In this document: positions 21,449 to 32,016 of the stretch, one piece after another
How positions within the stretch are numbered: the first letter of the stretch is position 1
Layout of the letters: every line of letters begins with the position of its first letter
Assembly: GCA_023376005.1 (NCBI GenBank)
Contig: CM042143.1
Location: forward strand, 87,872,683 to 87,936,682
DNA from: Doryteuthis pealeii
Lineage: Eukaryota; Mollusca; Cephalopoda; Myopsida; Loliginidae
DNA: 64,000 bases
Reading direction: 5' to 3'
Translations under genes and position numbers: made by a program
Notes under the pieces: generated by a model
What the model was told of the DNA's origin: nothing
Seen by the model: the letters and a program-made list of their open reading frames with translations, nothing else
The model's database searches: none

Positions 21449-21685
21449 ATCTAGGTGGCTTAAAGTCGGTATCAGCCAGACAGAGAGGGAGTCTATCCCC
21501 TTTTCACTAGCGCTAGACCAAGGAGATTGTTTTGGCATCTGAGGTGAAGTGCCATACCTACCATCAGCTCCTCACTTTACGGCACAGATCCCTGTGCTAT
21601 TCATGTGCTGAGTTGATGTGGGCCAGTATCGAACCAGGAACCTTGTGGTTCCTAGTTTTATGCACTACCGAATAACCGGCTCTAT
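21449..21685 (-). mobile_element. SINE-A, inverted, tail-to-tail with the previous copy
   Basis: Reverse complement of the family from AAGTCGGTATCAGCCAGACA to GAACCAGGAACC and beyond. With 21188-21448 it forms a roughly 490-bp inverted pair with almost no spacer. Confidence 0.88.
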
Positions 21686-21951
21686 TTCTTTTATAATGGC
21701 TTCTGGAATAGAATATTAGACCTCATTGTTACCAGTTTGATACTCTAGATTTACATTGTAGCATGCACTACAACTATCATAAATGAATTCTACTAAGTAC
21801 ACATGACTATGTAGGTTTAGGTGGGGGAGTAATGAAATACCTTACCTGGGTTTTTTTTTTTTCTTTTCTCTCTTAACATTTTTTTGTTTTAATGGAGAAC
21901 AAAGAAAAAATTCTTAGGGAAAAGAATTTTTTAAAAAATCTATTGTTTCCA

Positions 21952-22692
21952 TCTATGTATTAATACTATTGTTCCTTAATTGTACAACTGTTATCATCTT
22001 GCAACACCCTCTGATTAAAAATGAAACTGTTCAAATCATCCAAGATGAAATGCAAATATGTAAATCTTGATTATCTGGTGTTGCTTACACACAGAATTCT
22101 TATTTCTTATGAGCGTTGTCACCTCAGCTAAATAATGGACCATTTCGTTTTTATTACAAAGAAAGGGAAGAAAAAAGACATGCTACACAGAAAAAATATA
22201 GAATATTTACCATGTACCCCACGTGTACGGGTTAGGCACAAGGCTCTATTAATGTGGGACCACCCACAAACCGAAGCTCATGGGAGCCAGGTGCAAAAAA
22301 TGTGTTGATCCCATCGGCATTCCCCTCAAGGGGGCGACTCGGCACCAGGCAATAAACCCAACCCTGCCCCTTTAAATCGAGGGGGCAGGTGTTGCCTGTG
22401 GGGATGCCCCCCTCGGATCAACGATGTTAACTTATGCTGTCCAAGGCCGAAGCCACCAATCCTCCGGTCGAAACCCCGGAAGGAAAATGGGTGAGTGCAA
22501 GGAAAGGGAAAACACTAATCTGTTTCAATCGAACATAATGAAAAGATGAAAAGAAAGAGAGGGAGAGTTAAATCAAGATCATTATACTTTTTACATATTG
22601 AACTATTTTACAATAGCTTTCACATAAATATAACAAATGTTTATAATAATTAAATTATTATGATACTGTGGTATATCCATAGGTCCTGCTAG
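21952..22692 (+). mobile_element. Hel-B Helitron carrying SINE-E
   Basis: A|TCTATGTATTAATACTATTG at the left, ACTGTGGTATATCCATAGGT CCTGCTAG|T at the right. SINE-E (minus) occupies about 22208-22440. 741 bp including the insert. The A and T flanks fit Helitron target choice. Confidence 0.9.
22208..22440 (-). mobile_element. SINE-E nested in Hel-B
   Basis: Minus strand: GATCCGAGGGGGGCATCC, CAACACCTGCCCCCTCGATT TAAAGGGGCAGGG, GATGGGATCAACACATTTTT, then T2-like GCCTTGTGCCTAACCCGTA and GGTAAATA. The GC content is clearly above the AT-rich host. Confidence 0.85.
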
Positions 22693-23047
22693 TCATAGTC
22701 ATGTGTAAGTAATAGAATTTATCTATGTAAGTTTAGGTGGGGGAGTAAGGAAATACCATACCTGGTTGTTTTGTTCTTTTCTCTCTTAACATTTTTTCTT
22801 TTAATGGAGAACAATGAAGAATTCTTAGGGAAAAGAATAAAAAAATGTATTTCCACTTTCATAAATTCTTGTTCCTTTTCATCGGAAGTGGGACAGGTAA
22901 CCTAGTTCTGTATACAAGTATTTCATAAGCTAAGTTTGGTACAAGGCCACTGGATAAGAGTTTCCATTGAGAATAGACACTCATTACCCATCATATAGAT
23001 ATCTGACACTAGCTTGTTAACATTACAGTAAGTGTTACCCCATCCGG

Positions 23048-23292
23048 CTTAGGTCAGTTGGTAGAGCATTGGCCTAGGAATCACAAGGTTCCTGGTTCAA
23101 TACTGGTCCTTGCCAACTCGGCGCATGAGTAGCACAGATTGGGTAATCTGGTCTGTACGGTGAAGTGGGTAGGTGTGGCACTCCACCTCGGCAAAAACAA
23201 TCTCCTTGGTTTAGCACTAGCAAAAAGGGATAGACTCCTTCACTGTCTGTCTGATACTGACTATAGGCCACTTGGCCAACTTTTTTTTTATT
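23048..23292 (+). mobile_element. SINE-A
   Basis: CCGGCTTAGGTCAGTTGGTA GAGC head, CACAAGGTTCCTGGTTCAAT box B, TAGACTCCTTCACTGTCTG near the end. Complete. Confidence 0.88.
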
Positions 23293-23382
23293 TAGTTATA
23301 AAATGATTAGTTATAAACCAAACAAAATAAAGCCAATGAAAATTATTTTTACCAATTTGAAGATATTAAACATAGAAACTTT

Positions 23383-23610
23383 GGTGCTCTTCCAATATGT
23401 GATCTACCGAAGGTTTGTGATCTACTATTGATCTACTATTCATGGCATGTGATCTACTAGGAAAAAAGAAGACATAGTTGGGGTTAGGGTTAGTTTAATG
23501 GAAAAATAATGGGTCGTTAATGGGTAGATCACATATCGGAATGTAAACAACTTGGTAGATCACATATTGGATTAGAAACTATTTGGTAGATCACATATTG
23601 GAAGAGCACC
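23383..23610. mobile_element. MITE-3, 228 bp, 8-bp target duplication
   Basis: GGTGCTCTTCCAATATGTGA TCTACC at the left is inverted at the right (GGTAGATCACATATTGGAAG AGCACC). GAAACTTT flanks both sides (23375-23382, 23611-23618), as for hAT-type elements. The interior repeats GGTAGATCACATATYGGA units and holds GGGGTTAGGGTTAG. Confidence 0.9.
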
Positions 23611-23618
23611 GAAACTTT

Positions 23619-23825
23619 TATCAAGATGACTTGTTTCAGCATTAAATGACCCGAAATGGGTTGATATGCCATAAAACAAACAAATCAAACCAAATGAAGT
23701 TAATGAAAATTATCTATACCAAGTTGGAGATATTAAGAACTTGAAACATAATTTTTTTATCAAAATGACTTGTTTCAGTATTAAATGACCCAAAAGGGTT
23801 GATAAGCCATAAAACAAACAAACCA
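23619..23825 (+). repeat. Two tandem T1-tail fragments
   Basis: ATCAAGATGACTTGTTTCAG CATTAAATGACCCGAAATGG GTTGATATGCCATAAAAC occurs twice (about 23625 and 23755), each followed by CAAA-rich sequence. Confidence 0.75.
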
Positions 23826-24047
23826 AGTAAAATTAGACATTAAAATTTTAAATATAAAAATATATTGGTGATTATTTATGCCACTAACTAGAAGTACATA
23901 AACCTGGGTATCCAAAATGCCAACCGAGTATTCTTCCACTTTTACATATCAATAAAATGTTACAATTTTTAAATATAATTTTATTATTTTTTAATATATT
24001 TTAAATTGTCTATAGAATGTTTTAACCAGTTATTTAACAGCCTGTAA

Positions 24048-24532
24048 GAGAGTAGGGGAAAGATAGAGAGAGAGGAAGTGAGTGCACGGAAGTGATAATG
24101 CTAATCTCTTTCAATCGAACATAATAAAAAGATGAAAAAAAAAAAGAGTTAAATCATGATTATTATAATTTTTACATATTGAACTATATGAAGTAGTCAA
24201 ACAGTGTGTTTGAAAATGGCGAAGGCCAACAATTTGTTGGAGATTATGTGCATAATTAAAGTCATACCTAATTTTGTTAATTATAACTAAATGAATTAGG
24301 CGTGCATATCTGTTTAAATGTAAAGCGTAAACAAATAGAGAAAAAGTCATCTCTGTATGTACATTTCAGCCCATTAGGCCTCATCAGCAGAGCTATAGAC
24401 AGGGAGGTGCTTTGTGCATGATTCGAACCCTACCTGTCAGGCTGACATATTGAACTATATGCAAAAGCTCTTAAGTAAACCTATCAAACAGAATGATTAA
24501 TCATACTGTATTATATTTACAGGTCCTGCTAG
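24048..24532 (+). mobile_element. Hel-B 3' part with nested SINE
   Basis: AGAGAGTAGGGGAAAGATAG to TTTACAGGTCCTGCTAG then T. Interrupted at 24191-24445 by a SINE with a 16-bp duplication. Confidence 0.85.
24191..24445 (-). mobile_element. SINE, 5'-truncated, with 16-bp target duplication
   Basis: CATATTGAACTATATG flanks it perfectly (24175-24190 and 24446-24461). On the minus strand it begins inside a tRNA-like head (box B GGTTCGAATCA), then GCTGATGAGGCCTAATGGGC TGAAATGT, a SINE central-domain type motif, then an AT-rich 3' region. Box A is absent, so this copy is dead. Confidence 0.88.
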
Positions 24533-25057
24533 TTTTCATAATTCTTCCACTCAAATAGGTTAATGTTCTTTTTTATCAATAAAAAAGAAACATTATACTT
24601 GGCATTATATTAACCCATTAAGATGTCTATGTGCCAAATTAAATTGCTATTGAAAAATGAAAGTGTTATTCGATGCAGACAAATTGCCTTTAAAGATAGA
24701 AGCATATTATCTTTCTGCAAACAAATGTGCTGTATATTTACATAAATACTTTTACACATGTTCATTGAATATAAACACGTTTTATTGATTTTTACATTAG
24801 AAAACTGAGCTGTGCTGCCGAAAAAGTCTAAACTAAAATGTCAGTACTAATTATAGCCCACTTTTTCCAGAGAATCACTCGTCACTATCACAACTTACCA
24901 TTTTTTGGGAAGAGATGGTTTAGCCTTCTTATTTTTAGTTAAAATGTTCTTTCTGACCAAAACAAATATAGCATCTTCTTCTTTTGTCCAGTAAGTACTG
25001 TCTAATATTTTATCATAATAATATAATTAGTTGTTGTATTTTTCTTACCGTTATCCA
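24533..25057. other. No gene recognised
   Basis: Unclassified single-copy-looking DNA, present again in copy 2 at 32934-33461. Confidence 0.5.
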
Positions 25058-25620
25058 GCCCTGTCAGCTAGGGCTTTAGTATACACTGACTGCACTTCTG
25101 CAGAGGGGTAAGACCCCTCCACTCAATGGGGCCACCTCTTGGCTGTAGGTGGTAACCCGTAATGCTTAAACACCAGAATGCTGGTGGCTGAGCAGTCCTT
25201 CACGTGCAACACTCAATTTTGTCCCTTACTAGGCTAGATGGGCAGTCAGATCGGTCTCTTCTGATCATTTGGCTGATTACATCAAGCCCTAGCACCTATA
25301 TGACTGTCCCAACCCTTATGGCAACCCCAGCCCTTTTTATCATATATGTGCTAGAAGGTGGTGGCTGAGGGTCTTCATCTCCTGGGTATGACATTAAACT
25401 CTATCAGATGGTGAAGTTACAGGTCTGGGGAATTACCATTGTTCCCTGTTCCACTCTGACCTGGAGTAGTAGTACCTGTTAGGGTCCCATCTATGGGTTA
25501 AATAAAAAATTTGTTTTTAAAAAAAAAATTGAGTTTAAATAATTTTCTACCAAACTATCACTACAAATCTTTCAAAACTTTGCCGGCATTAAATGACCCA
25601 CCAAGGTTGATATGCCATAA
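25058..25620 (+). repeat. SINE-C, near full length
   Basis: CAGCCCTGTCAGCTAGGGCT at the 5' end, then GGGGTAAGACCCCTC, TGATTACATCAAGCCCTAGC, GTGCTAGAAGGTGGTGGCTG, GGAGTAGTAGTACCTGTTAG and T1 tail GGTTGATATGCCATAAAAC. The copy-2 counterpart has 20-odd extra bases (GTGAAGTACCCCTTCATTAC region). Confidence 0.85.
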
Positions 25621-25740
25621 AACTAACTTCCCTTTATCAAAGTGTTCTATTAATTGTGAAGAAAGTTTTTTTCTATAAGCATTAAGCTTCTTATCAAGAT
25701 ATTTTCTTTTTATGCTGGTTACACTAAGAATTAATACAAT

Positions 25741-25932
25741 CATTACGGTCAAGTCATGTTAAAAGCACTGGTTCCCACAAGATCACTGAAGTTAAGCAGT
25801 AATGACTGTTCAATACTCATATGGGTGACCATCTAAGCAACAACAGGTATTGTCAGAAACCGAATATCAAAATGACTTGATTTGGCAATAGATGATCCAA
25901 AAAGGGTTGATATGCCGTAAAAAAAAAAGCAG
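25741..25932 (+). mobile_element. 5S-rRNA-headed SINE, second locus
   Basis: TTACGGTCAAGTCATGTTAA AAGCACTGG, GATCACTGAAGTTAAGCAGT and ACTCATATGGGTGACCATC preserve 5S rRNA order and spacing. The tail is GGGTTGATATGCCGTAAAAA. A short deletion (AATGACTG for AATGAGACTG) separates it from its copy-2 counterpart at 34159. Confidence 0.9.
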
Positions 25933-26023
25933 GCGAGTTAGGAATACAATTCTGATGTCTTGGTTCATATTACCTGTGTATTTTCTGATTAATTTACCTA
26001 TTTTCACTTCTGGAGGAGTTTGG

Positions 26024-26160
26024 TGTAATGGTTACCAACAAAGGAAGTGGACATAGTGAGACAAGTTCAAATCCTAGACGAGGCTGTTTGATGTATACCT
26101 TTCCCAAGGGTATTAGCTAATACCCTTGGGAAAGGTATACATCAAACTATTCTCCCTCCA
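26024..26160 (+). mobile_element. SINE-B head containing a perfect palindrome
   Basis: GTGTAATGGTTACCAACAAA and GTTCAAATCC give the tRNA-like head. The following segment is a perfect 62-bp palindrome at 26086-26147 (31-bp arms, no loop, centre TTAGCTAA). It was made by an inverted copy of the family's GGTATTAGC...CCCTTGGGAAAGG stretch. Confidence 0.9.
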
Positions 26161-26216
26161 GTTTCATCTTCAAATTTCTAGTCCTCATCTCTTCCCAAGA
26201 CTCTTTGGTGCTATTG

Positions 26217-26512
26217 CAAGGCGCCTGGTATAATGGTCATCGTTGTAGGAGATGGGTGCATTGACATGAGTTCAAATCCTGGACGAGGCTGTTTGCATTT
26301 CACATAGCCCTAATACCCTTGGGGAAAGATATGCATCTAACTATTCTCCTTCCAACTATGGGTAAATAGTAAGTCAGACTGGACTCTTTAACCTTGGTTT
26401 GGCAACCAGTCTAGAAGAAGGAAAACTCTGAATTCAAACCTGTTAAACTCCACTTAAGAAATTGATTTTGTGTCACATCCTACCCGTACGGAGGGGTTGG
26501 TAAATATATTCA
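26217..26512 (+). mobile_element. SINE-B, full length
   Basis: GGCGCCTGGTATAATGGTCA TCG head, GAGTTCAAATCCTGGACGAG GCTGTTTGCATTTCACATAG, TTTGGCAACCAGTCTAGAAG, and T2 tail TTGTGTCACATCCTACCCGT ACGGAGGGGTTGGTAAATAT. Confidence 0.9.
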
Positions 26513-26554
26513 TGTATATCTTCACTTCACTGGTAACATAACCTGGATTGGTTG

Positions 26555-26770
26555 TCAAGGCGCTATCTCTGTTGTGTGTCTTGGGCAAGAATCACCTGGC
26601 GGAGCTCATCCTTCTTCAGTTCTGCAACTGGTTTGAATTCAGTTTTGGTACTACTAGACAAGTTGCCATACCAAGGTTAAAGAGCCAAATCTGCCCTACT
26701 ATTTACCCATATTTGGAGGGTGAATAGTTGGTATTCATACGTTAACCAAAGGTATTACCGATGTTTCCCC
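26555..26770 (-). mobile_element. SINE-B partial, inverted
   Basis: Minus strand shows ACCTTTGGTTAACGTATGAA, the ATTCACCCTCCAAATATGGG block and GGTATGGCAACTTGTCTAGT. It faces the plus copy at 26217, making an inverted SINE-B pair. Confidence 0.75.
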
Positions 26771-26799
26771 GAAAATAAGACCTAACCATGATTTTTCAG

Positions 26800-27085
26800 T
26801 CCCATGAACAATGCAACACCTCACACTTTGCTCCTTACTGTAGGCTAGACAAGGTGGGTTGTGAGTGTTCCTACTTCCAGTCGATCCAAGCCGATCATGT
26901 CAAGCCCTAGCACCTATAGGTCCTACCTATGGGTTAATAGAAAAATATACAGTTTTAAAAAAATGTTTTTAGAAAATTGAAGTATTGAAAAAAATAGTAC
27001 TCATCAGATTAATAAAAACAAAAAACGTATTTGACATAAAATAACCCAATGGGTTGACATGCTGGTAAAAACGCGCACCAAACCA
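26800..27085 (+). repeat. SINE-C, internally deleted
   Basis: AATGCAACACCTCACACTTT, TGTCAAGCCCTAGCACCTAT then directly CTATGGGTTAATAG and tail GGGTTGACATGCTGGTAAAA. Single-base differences from copy 2 are frequent here, near the contig end. Confidence 0.75.
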
Positions 27086-27667
27086 ACACTAATGGGTCCA
27101 TAGATCTATTCAAAAATTGTCTGTTAAAAAAAAAAGTTTAAGATAACTACACAGAAATGTAAATATAAACCTACAATTAAATGTGGTCTCGTTAACCTCT
27201 AGAGATAAATAACTTCTACAGAGATTTTGTGGGGTGTTGTCCTGTGTCACTTGACCCATAACAAATCTAAAAAGATGCAGAAATTATCAATGTGTCCGCA
27301 GAGTCTTTTTTTTCTTCCCCCACCTAACTGTAAATGCCATTTCAATATTTCTTAGAAACTAATTACACTGTGTGGGGTACAGGTAGGGGTTAGACGGCTT
27401 TAATTGTTCATAAGATTAAAACTCTAACAATTTATTAGAAACTTTTAGTTGGACCTCAAATTTCGGGGACATCATTCAAATCAAATACATGCATCTCGGG
27501 AACGGCACTAAAATTAAAAAGCTATCAGAATGCACTGACCCCTAGATGGGTTGATGTGACCATATAAAAATTTAAAAAACAGAAGCATTTTATCTTAAAT
27601 TCTTTTACTCTAATTCTACAAGAACGGACTTGTCACTACAAAAATGAAAACCAAAATAATAAATAAA
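27086..27667. other. No gene recognised; contig end
   Basis: Unclassified DNA ending at the gap. Compared with 35476-36060 it has many small indels in homopolymers. Confidence 0.6.
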
Positions 27668-27767
27668 NNNNNNNNNNNNNNNNNNNNNNNNNNNNNNNNN
27701 NNNNNNNNNNNNNNNNNNNNNNNNNNNNNNNNNNNNNNNNNNNNNNNNNNNNNNNNNNNNNNNNNNN
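27668..27767. other. Assembly gap, 100 N
   Basis: Exactly 100 N, the conventional placeholder for a scaffold gap of unknown size. Confidence 0.99.
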
Positions 27768-27778
27768 CAGAGAGAGGA

Positions 27779-28170
27779 TATCAATACGCTCGTCCCTTAA
27801 TCATCCGACCGTTATCATCTTGCAACACCCTTTGGTTAAAATGAGAACGTCCAAATCGACCAAGATGAAAAAATGTAAATCCTGATTTCTTATGAGTATC
27901 GTCACCCAGCATTGTTTTTTATTATAAAGAAAAAAATAAAAGGACATGCTAATACAGAAAAATATATAGAAAGATAGAAAGTTGTAGAAGATATAGAGCG
28001 AGGGGTGAGTGCACGAAGCGATACGCTAATTGTTTCAATCGAAAATAATGAAAAGATGAAAGAAAGTAAAAAAGAGTAGTTAGTCAAGATTATATAACTA
28101 TTTACATTTGATCAATTTTGCAAACTTATAATAATTATCAATAATGTGTTATATCCACAGGTCTTGCTAG
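27779..28170 (+). mobile_element. Hel-B (copy-2 counterpart of 18744)
   Basis: ATCAATACGCTCGTCCCTTA to TATCCACAGGTCTTGCTAG. Numerous single-base deletions relative to 18744-19147. The first 11 bases after the gap (CAGAGAGAGGA) do not match. Confidence 0.85.
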
Positions 28171-28612
28171 TATAATAATTTCTTGTCATTAATCTTTCTT
28201 TTCATATGAAACATCTCTTCTCTTTCGTGGGAAGTTGAAAAACTTGTTTAAATTGTTTATTTTTTAATAAGTTAACTTACCGGAAAATCTTTTTTTTAAA
28301 TCTTTAAAATTTTGACTGGTTGAAATACACAGTTATGGAGTTAAGTGTGAGGGAAGGATATTTATTTGAAACCGTTTTCTTCCGGGGTCCCTAATAGTGG
28401 GTTACACCCAAAAGTTTTTAAATAGTTCATCTGCATTTTACTGATATTATATAATAAATCTGAATAAATTTTAGACCCCTCCCTACCCTGAGGAGCTAAT
28501 GCCTATCCATGACCTAGCTCCCTAGATTGTAGCTACGCCCCTTGATTGTACTGAGATCTTTCAATAAACTAATATTGTTCTTATCATTGCAATGAATTGT
28601 TCCTCAAGTTTA

Positions 28613-28619
28613 TATATTA

Positions 28620-28650
<31 letters not shown>

Positions 28651-28925
28651 AACGCAACGCTGTCTTCTTAAGAATGGAGCACTTTGTGACGGCCTTTACA
28701 CGCAAACGATGTGTGTATTAAAACAGTTTAAAATCCCCTTCCCATTCTGTAAGTGAAGACGCCTAATGTTACGGTGCCGGACTGACACCCACGATCGGAT
28801 TTCAATTCGGCTGTAGGCTAGCCCTTACAAAAGTCTAGCCACACTGAGGAGACTTATAAGTTAGAACACGTGTCTGTGATGACTCTATATACTATATATA
28901 TATATTATATATATATATATACTTA
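28613..28925 (+). mobile_element. SINE-H between AT arrays
   Basis: CCTAATGTTACGGTGCCGGA, GATCGGATTTCAATTCGGC, GTCTAGCCACACTGAGGAGA and GAACACGTGTCTGTGATGAC, ending in a TA array. Copy 1 has Hel-A in this interval instead. Confidence 0.75.
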
Positions 28926-29091
28926 TACTTATTATATGCTCCCAAAACTCGGTAGACTCTCAGGAGTGACTTAAATTAACTTTCACTACCAGCATAAATC
29001 AAATGAACGTCTATTTACAAACTGGATCTCTCTGGTGATCGTAAAATATATAAACAAATGTATGTATAATAGTTTAAACACAACCCCTTTA

Positions 29092-29240
29092 CGACAGCGG
29101 TCAAATGGGTGAGAGGTTAGCGAATTAGGCGGACGAAAAGTCAGTCGGGTTTCACTCCTGGTCATAGGTAGTTGTGTCTAGCCACACTGGAGGGACGTGA
29201 AACGTCGAAACATGGTGTCTGCGGATTATATATATATATT
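29092..29240 (+). mobile_element. SINE-H (copy-2 counterpart of 20400)
   Basis: Same element as 20400-20582, but its TA tail is only about 16 bases against about 36. Confidence 0.75.
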
Positions 29241-29662
29241 ACTCAAGTTTCTTATTTTTACAACTGTTATCATCTTGTTAACCTCTGGTTAAATAAAACC
29301 GTCTAAGATGAAATGTAAATCATGATTATCTGGTGTTGCTTATCTGCCGAATTCCTATTTTATGATTTCGTCACCTCAGCTAAATAATGGACCATCTTTT
29401 TATGAAGAAAGGGAAGAAAAGGACATGTTGCACAGAAAAAAATATAAGAAAGAAAGAGTAGGGGAAAGATAGAGAGGGTGGCCCTCGAATTTATAGCACT
29501 AATCTCTTTCAATTGAACATAATGAAAACCTGAAATGAAGGAAAAAAAAAAAACAAAAAAAAAAAAACAAGTGTAAGAGTTGAAAATCAAGATTATTATA
29601 ATTTTTTAAACAATCAAATAATAATTGAATATCATACTGTGGTATATCCACAGTCCTGCTAG
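29241..29662 (+). mobile_element. Hel-B (counterpart of 20583)
   Basis: TACTCAAGTTTCTTATTTTT to TATATCCACAGTCCTGCTAG, slightly shorter than copy 1 through small deletions. Confidence 0.85.
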
Positions 29663-29734
29663 TATAACATTATTGCTCTTGTGAATTCTTTCTCGAGTTA
29701 ACTTGTCTCACCAGCCTGGGAATTGGAATCAGAC

Positions 29735-29940
29735 CCAGTCGCTGCTAACTCAACACATGAGTTGCACAGATTGTGTAATAAGAGGGGCCATGACAGTCAC
29801 TGTTGTGCTCCACCTTAGAAAAAATAATCTCCATGGTCTAGCACTAGCAAATAGGGGATAGACTCCCTCGCTGTCTGGCTGATACCGACAATAGGCCACT
29901 CTGCCCACTTCACTTTTACTTGATAAGAAAGTCATCTAGG
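29735..29940 (+). pseudogene. SINE-A lacking its promoter head
   Basis: Starts at CCAGTCGCTGCTAACTCAAC. The roughly 130 bases containing both pol III promoter boxes in the copy-1 allele (21125-21255) are missing. The remaining body is nearly identical. Confidence 0.88.
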
Positions 29941-30160
29941 TGGCTTAAAGTCGGTATCAGCCAGACAGCGAGGGAGTCTATCCCCTTTTCACTAGCGCTA
30001 TACCAAGGAGATTGTTTTGGCATCTGAGGTGAAGCGCCATACCTACCATCAGCTCCTCACTTTATGGCACAGATCCCTGTGCTGAGTTGGTGTAGGCCAG
30101 TATCGAACCAGGAACCTGTGGTTCCTAGTTTTATGCACTACCGAATAACCGGCTCTATTT
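29941..30160 (-). mobile_element. SINE-A inverted (counterpart of 21449)
   Basis: Same inverted SINE-A, with TAGCGCTATACC where copy 1 has TAGCGCTAGACC. The inverted pair with 29735-29940 is kept. Confidence 0.85.
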
Positions 30161-30419
30161 CTTTTATAATGGCTTCTGGAATAGAATATTAGACCTCATT
30201 ATTACCAGTTTGATACTCTAGATTTACATTGTAGCATGCACTACAACTATCATAAATGAAATTCTACTAATACACAGACTATGTAGGTTTAGGTGGGGGA
30301 GTAATGAATACCTTACCTGGTTTTTTTTTGTTCTTTCTCTCTTAACATTTTTTTGTTTTAATGGAACAGAGACAAAGAAAATCTTAGGGAAAAGATTTTT
30401 AAAAAATCTATTGTTTCCA

Positions 30420-31147
30420 TCTATGTATTAAACTATTGTTCCTTAATTGTACAACTGTTATCATCTTGCAACACCCTCTGATTAAAATGAAACTGTTCAA
30501 ATCATCCAAGATGAAATGCAAAATGTAAATCTGATTATCTGGTGTTGCTTACACACAGAATTCTTATTTCTTATGAGTGTTGTCACCTCAGCTAAATAAT
30601 GGACCATTCGTTTTTTTTACGAAGAAAGGGAAGAAAAAAGACATGCTACACAGAAAAAAATAGAAAATATTTACCATGTACCCCACGTGTACGGTTAGGC
30701 ACAAGGCCCTATTAATGTGGGACCACCCACGAACCGAAGCGCATGGGAGGCGGGTGCAAAAAAATGTGTTGATCCCGTCGGCATTCCTCTCAAGGGGGCG
30801 ACTCAGGCACCAGGCAATAAACCCAACCATGCCCCTTTAAATCGAGGGGGCAGGTGTTGCCTGGGGGGATGCCCCCCTCGGATCAACAATGTTAACTTAT
30901 GCGGTCCAGGGCCGAAGCCACCGACCCTCCGGTAGAAACTGGAAGGAAAATAGGTGAGCGCAAAGAAAATGAAAACACTAATCTGTTTCAATCGAACATA
31001 ATGAAAAGATAGAGAGGGAGAGTTAAATCAAGATCATTATACTTTTTACATATTGAACTATTTTACAATAGCTTTCAAGTAAATATATCAAATGTTTATA
31101 ATAATTAAATTATTATGATACTGTGGTATATCCATAGGTCCTGCTAG
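30420..31147 (+). mobile_element. Hel-B carrying SINE-E (counterpart of 21952)
   Basis: TCTATGTATTAAACTATTG to CTGTGGTATATCCATAGGTC CTGCTAG. SINE-E (minus) lies at about 30666-30905. The flanking 120-bp direct repeats are also present (about 30285 and 31181). Confidence 0.88.
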
Positions 31148-31508
31148 TCATAGATAAATTCTATACTTACAACATGACTATGTAAGTTTAGGTGGGGAGT
31201 AAGGAAATACCATACCTGGTTGTTTTTGTTCTTTTCTCTCTTAACATTTTTTCTTTTAATGGAGAACAATGAAGAATTCTTAGGGAAAGAATAAAAAAAT
31301 GTATTTCCACTTTTCATAATTCTTGTTCCTTTTCATCGGAAGTGGGACAGGTAACCTAGTTCTGTATACAAGTATTTCATAAGCTAAGTTTGGTACAAGG
31401 CCACTGGATAAGAGTTTCCATTGAGAATGGACACTCATTACCCAATCATATAGATATCTGACACTAGTTTTCGTTAACATTACAGTAATGTTCTCTATAT
31501 AGTTATCC

Positions 31509-31742
31509 ATCCGGTTTAGCTCAGTCGGTAGAGCATTGGCCTAGGAATCACAAGGTTCCTGGTTCAATACTGGTCCTTGCCAACTTGGCGCATGAGTAGC
31601 ACAGATTGGGTAATCTAGTTTGTATGGTAAAGTGAGTAGGTCGTGGACTCCACCTCAGCAAAAACAATCTCCCTGGTTTAGCGCTAGCAAAAAGGGATAG
31701 ACTCCCTCCGCTGATACCGACTATAGGCCACTCAACCAACTT
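31509..31742 (+). mobile_element. SINE-A (counterpart of 23048)
   Basis: CCGGTTTAGCTCAGTCGGTA GAGC. This allele keeps a better box A than copy 1 (TTTAGCTCAG versus CTTAGGTCAG). A short deletion follows ACTCCCTCCGCTG. Confidence 0.85.
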
Positions 31743-31836
31743 TTTTTTATTTAGTTATAAAATGATTAGTTATAAACAAAATAAAGCCAATGAAAATTAT
31801 TTATATCAATTTGAAGATATTAAACATAGAAACTTT

Positions 31837-32016
31837 GGTGCTCTTCCAATATGTGATCTACTGAAGGTTTGTGATCTACTATTGATCTACTATTCATGGC
31901 ATGTGATCTACTAGAAAGAAAAAGTTAGGGTTTAGGGTTAGTTTAATTGGAAAATAATGGGTAGATCACATATTGGAATGTAAACAACTTGGTAGATCAC
32001 ATATTGGAAGAGCACC
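31837..32016. mobile_element. MITE-3 (counterpart of 23383), one internal unit shorter
   Basis: Same ends and flanks, but 180 bp against 228: one internal TTGGTAGATCACATATTGGA unit and neighbouring bases are absent. Tandem T1-tail fragments follow (to about 32230). Confidence 0.88.

Larger units (their letters stand above)
21813..22840. repeat. About 120-bp direct repeats flanking a Hel-B
   Basis: TTTAGGTGGGGGAGTAATGA (about 21817) and TTTAGGTGGGGGAGTAAGGA (about 22731) each start a block running through CTCTCTTAACATTTTTT to TTCTTAGGGAAAAGAAT. The Helitron 21952-22692 lies between the two blocks. Confidence 0.8.
18748..27667. repeat. Duplicated block, copy 1 (left contig end)
   Basis: The order and orientation of every element match 27779-36060. 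The copies differ by many single-base indels near the contig ends and a few larger differences (a Helitron, a SINE head, microsatellite lengths). Copy 1 runs straight into the gap. Confidence 0.9.

Noticed and set aside
23480..23500. Telomere-like GGGGTTAGGGTTAG
   Set aside because: Only two units, located at the centre of MITE-3. A similar GGGTTAGG lies at the centre of MITE-1. Not an interstitial telomere array.
27644..27844. Open frame running through the N gap
   Set aside because: Produced by translating the 100 N. No support.
30588..30991. Opposed 62-80 codon frames in a GC-rich patch
   Set aside because: The patch is SINE-E inside a Helitron; the frames are shadows. Similar frames occur at 6729-7095 and 63578-63933 on other SINE-E copies.
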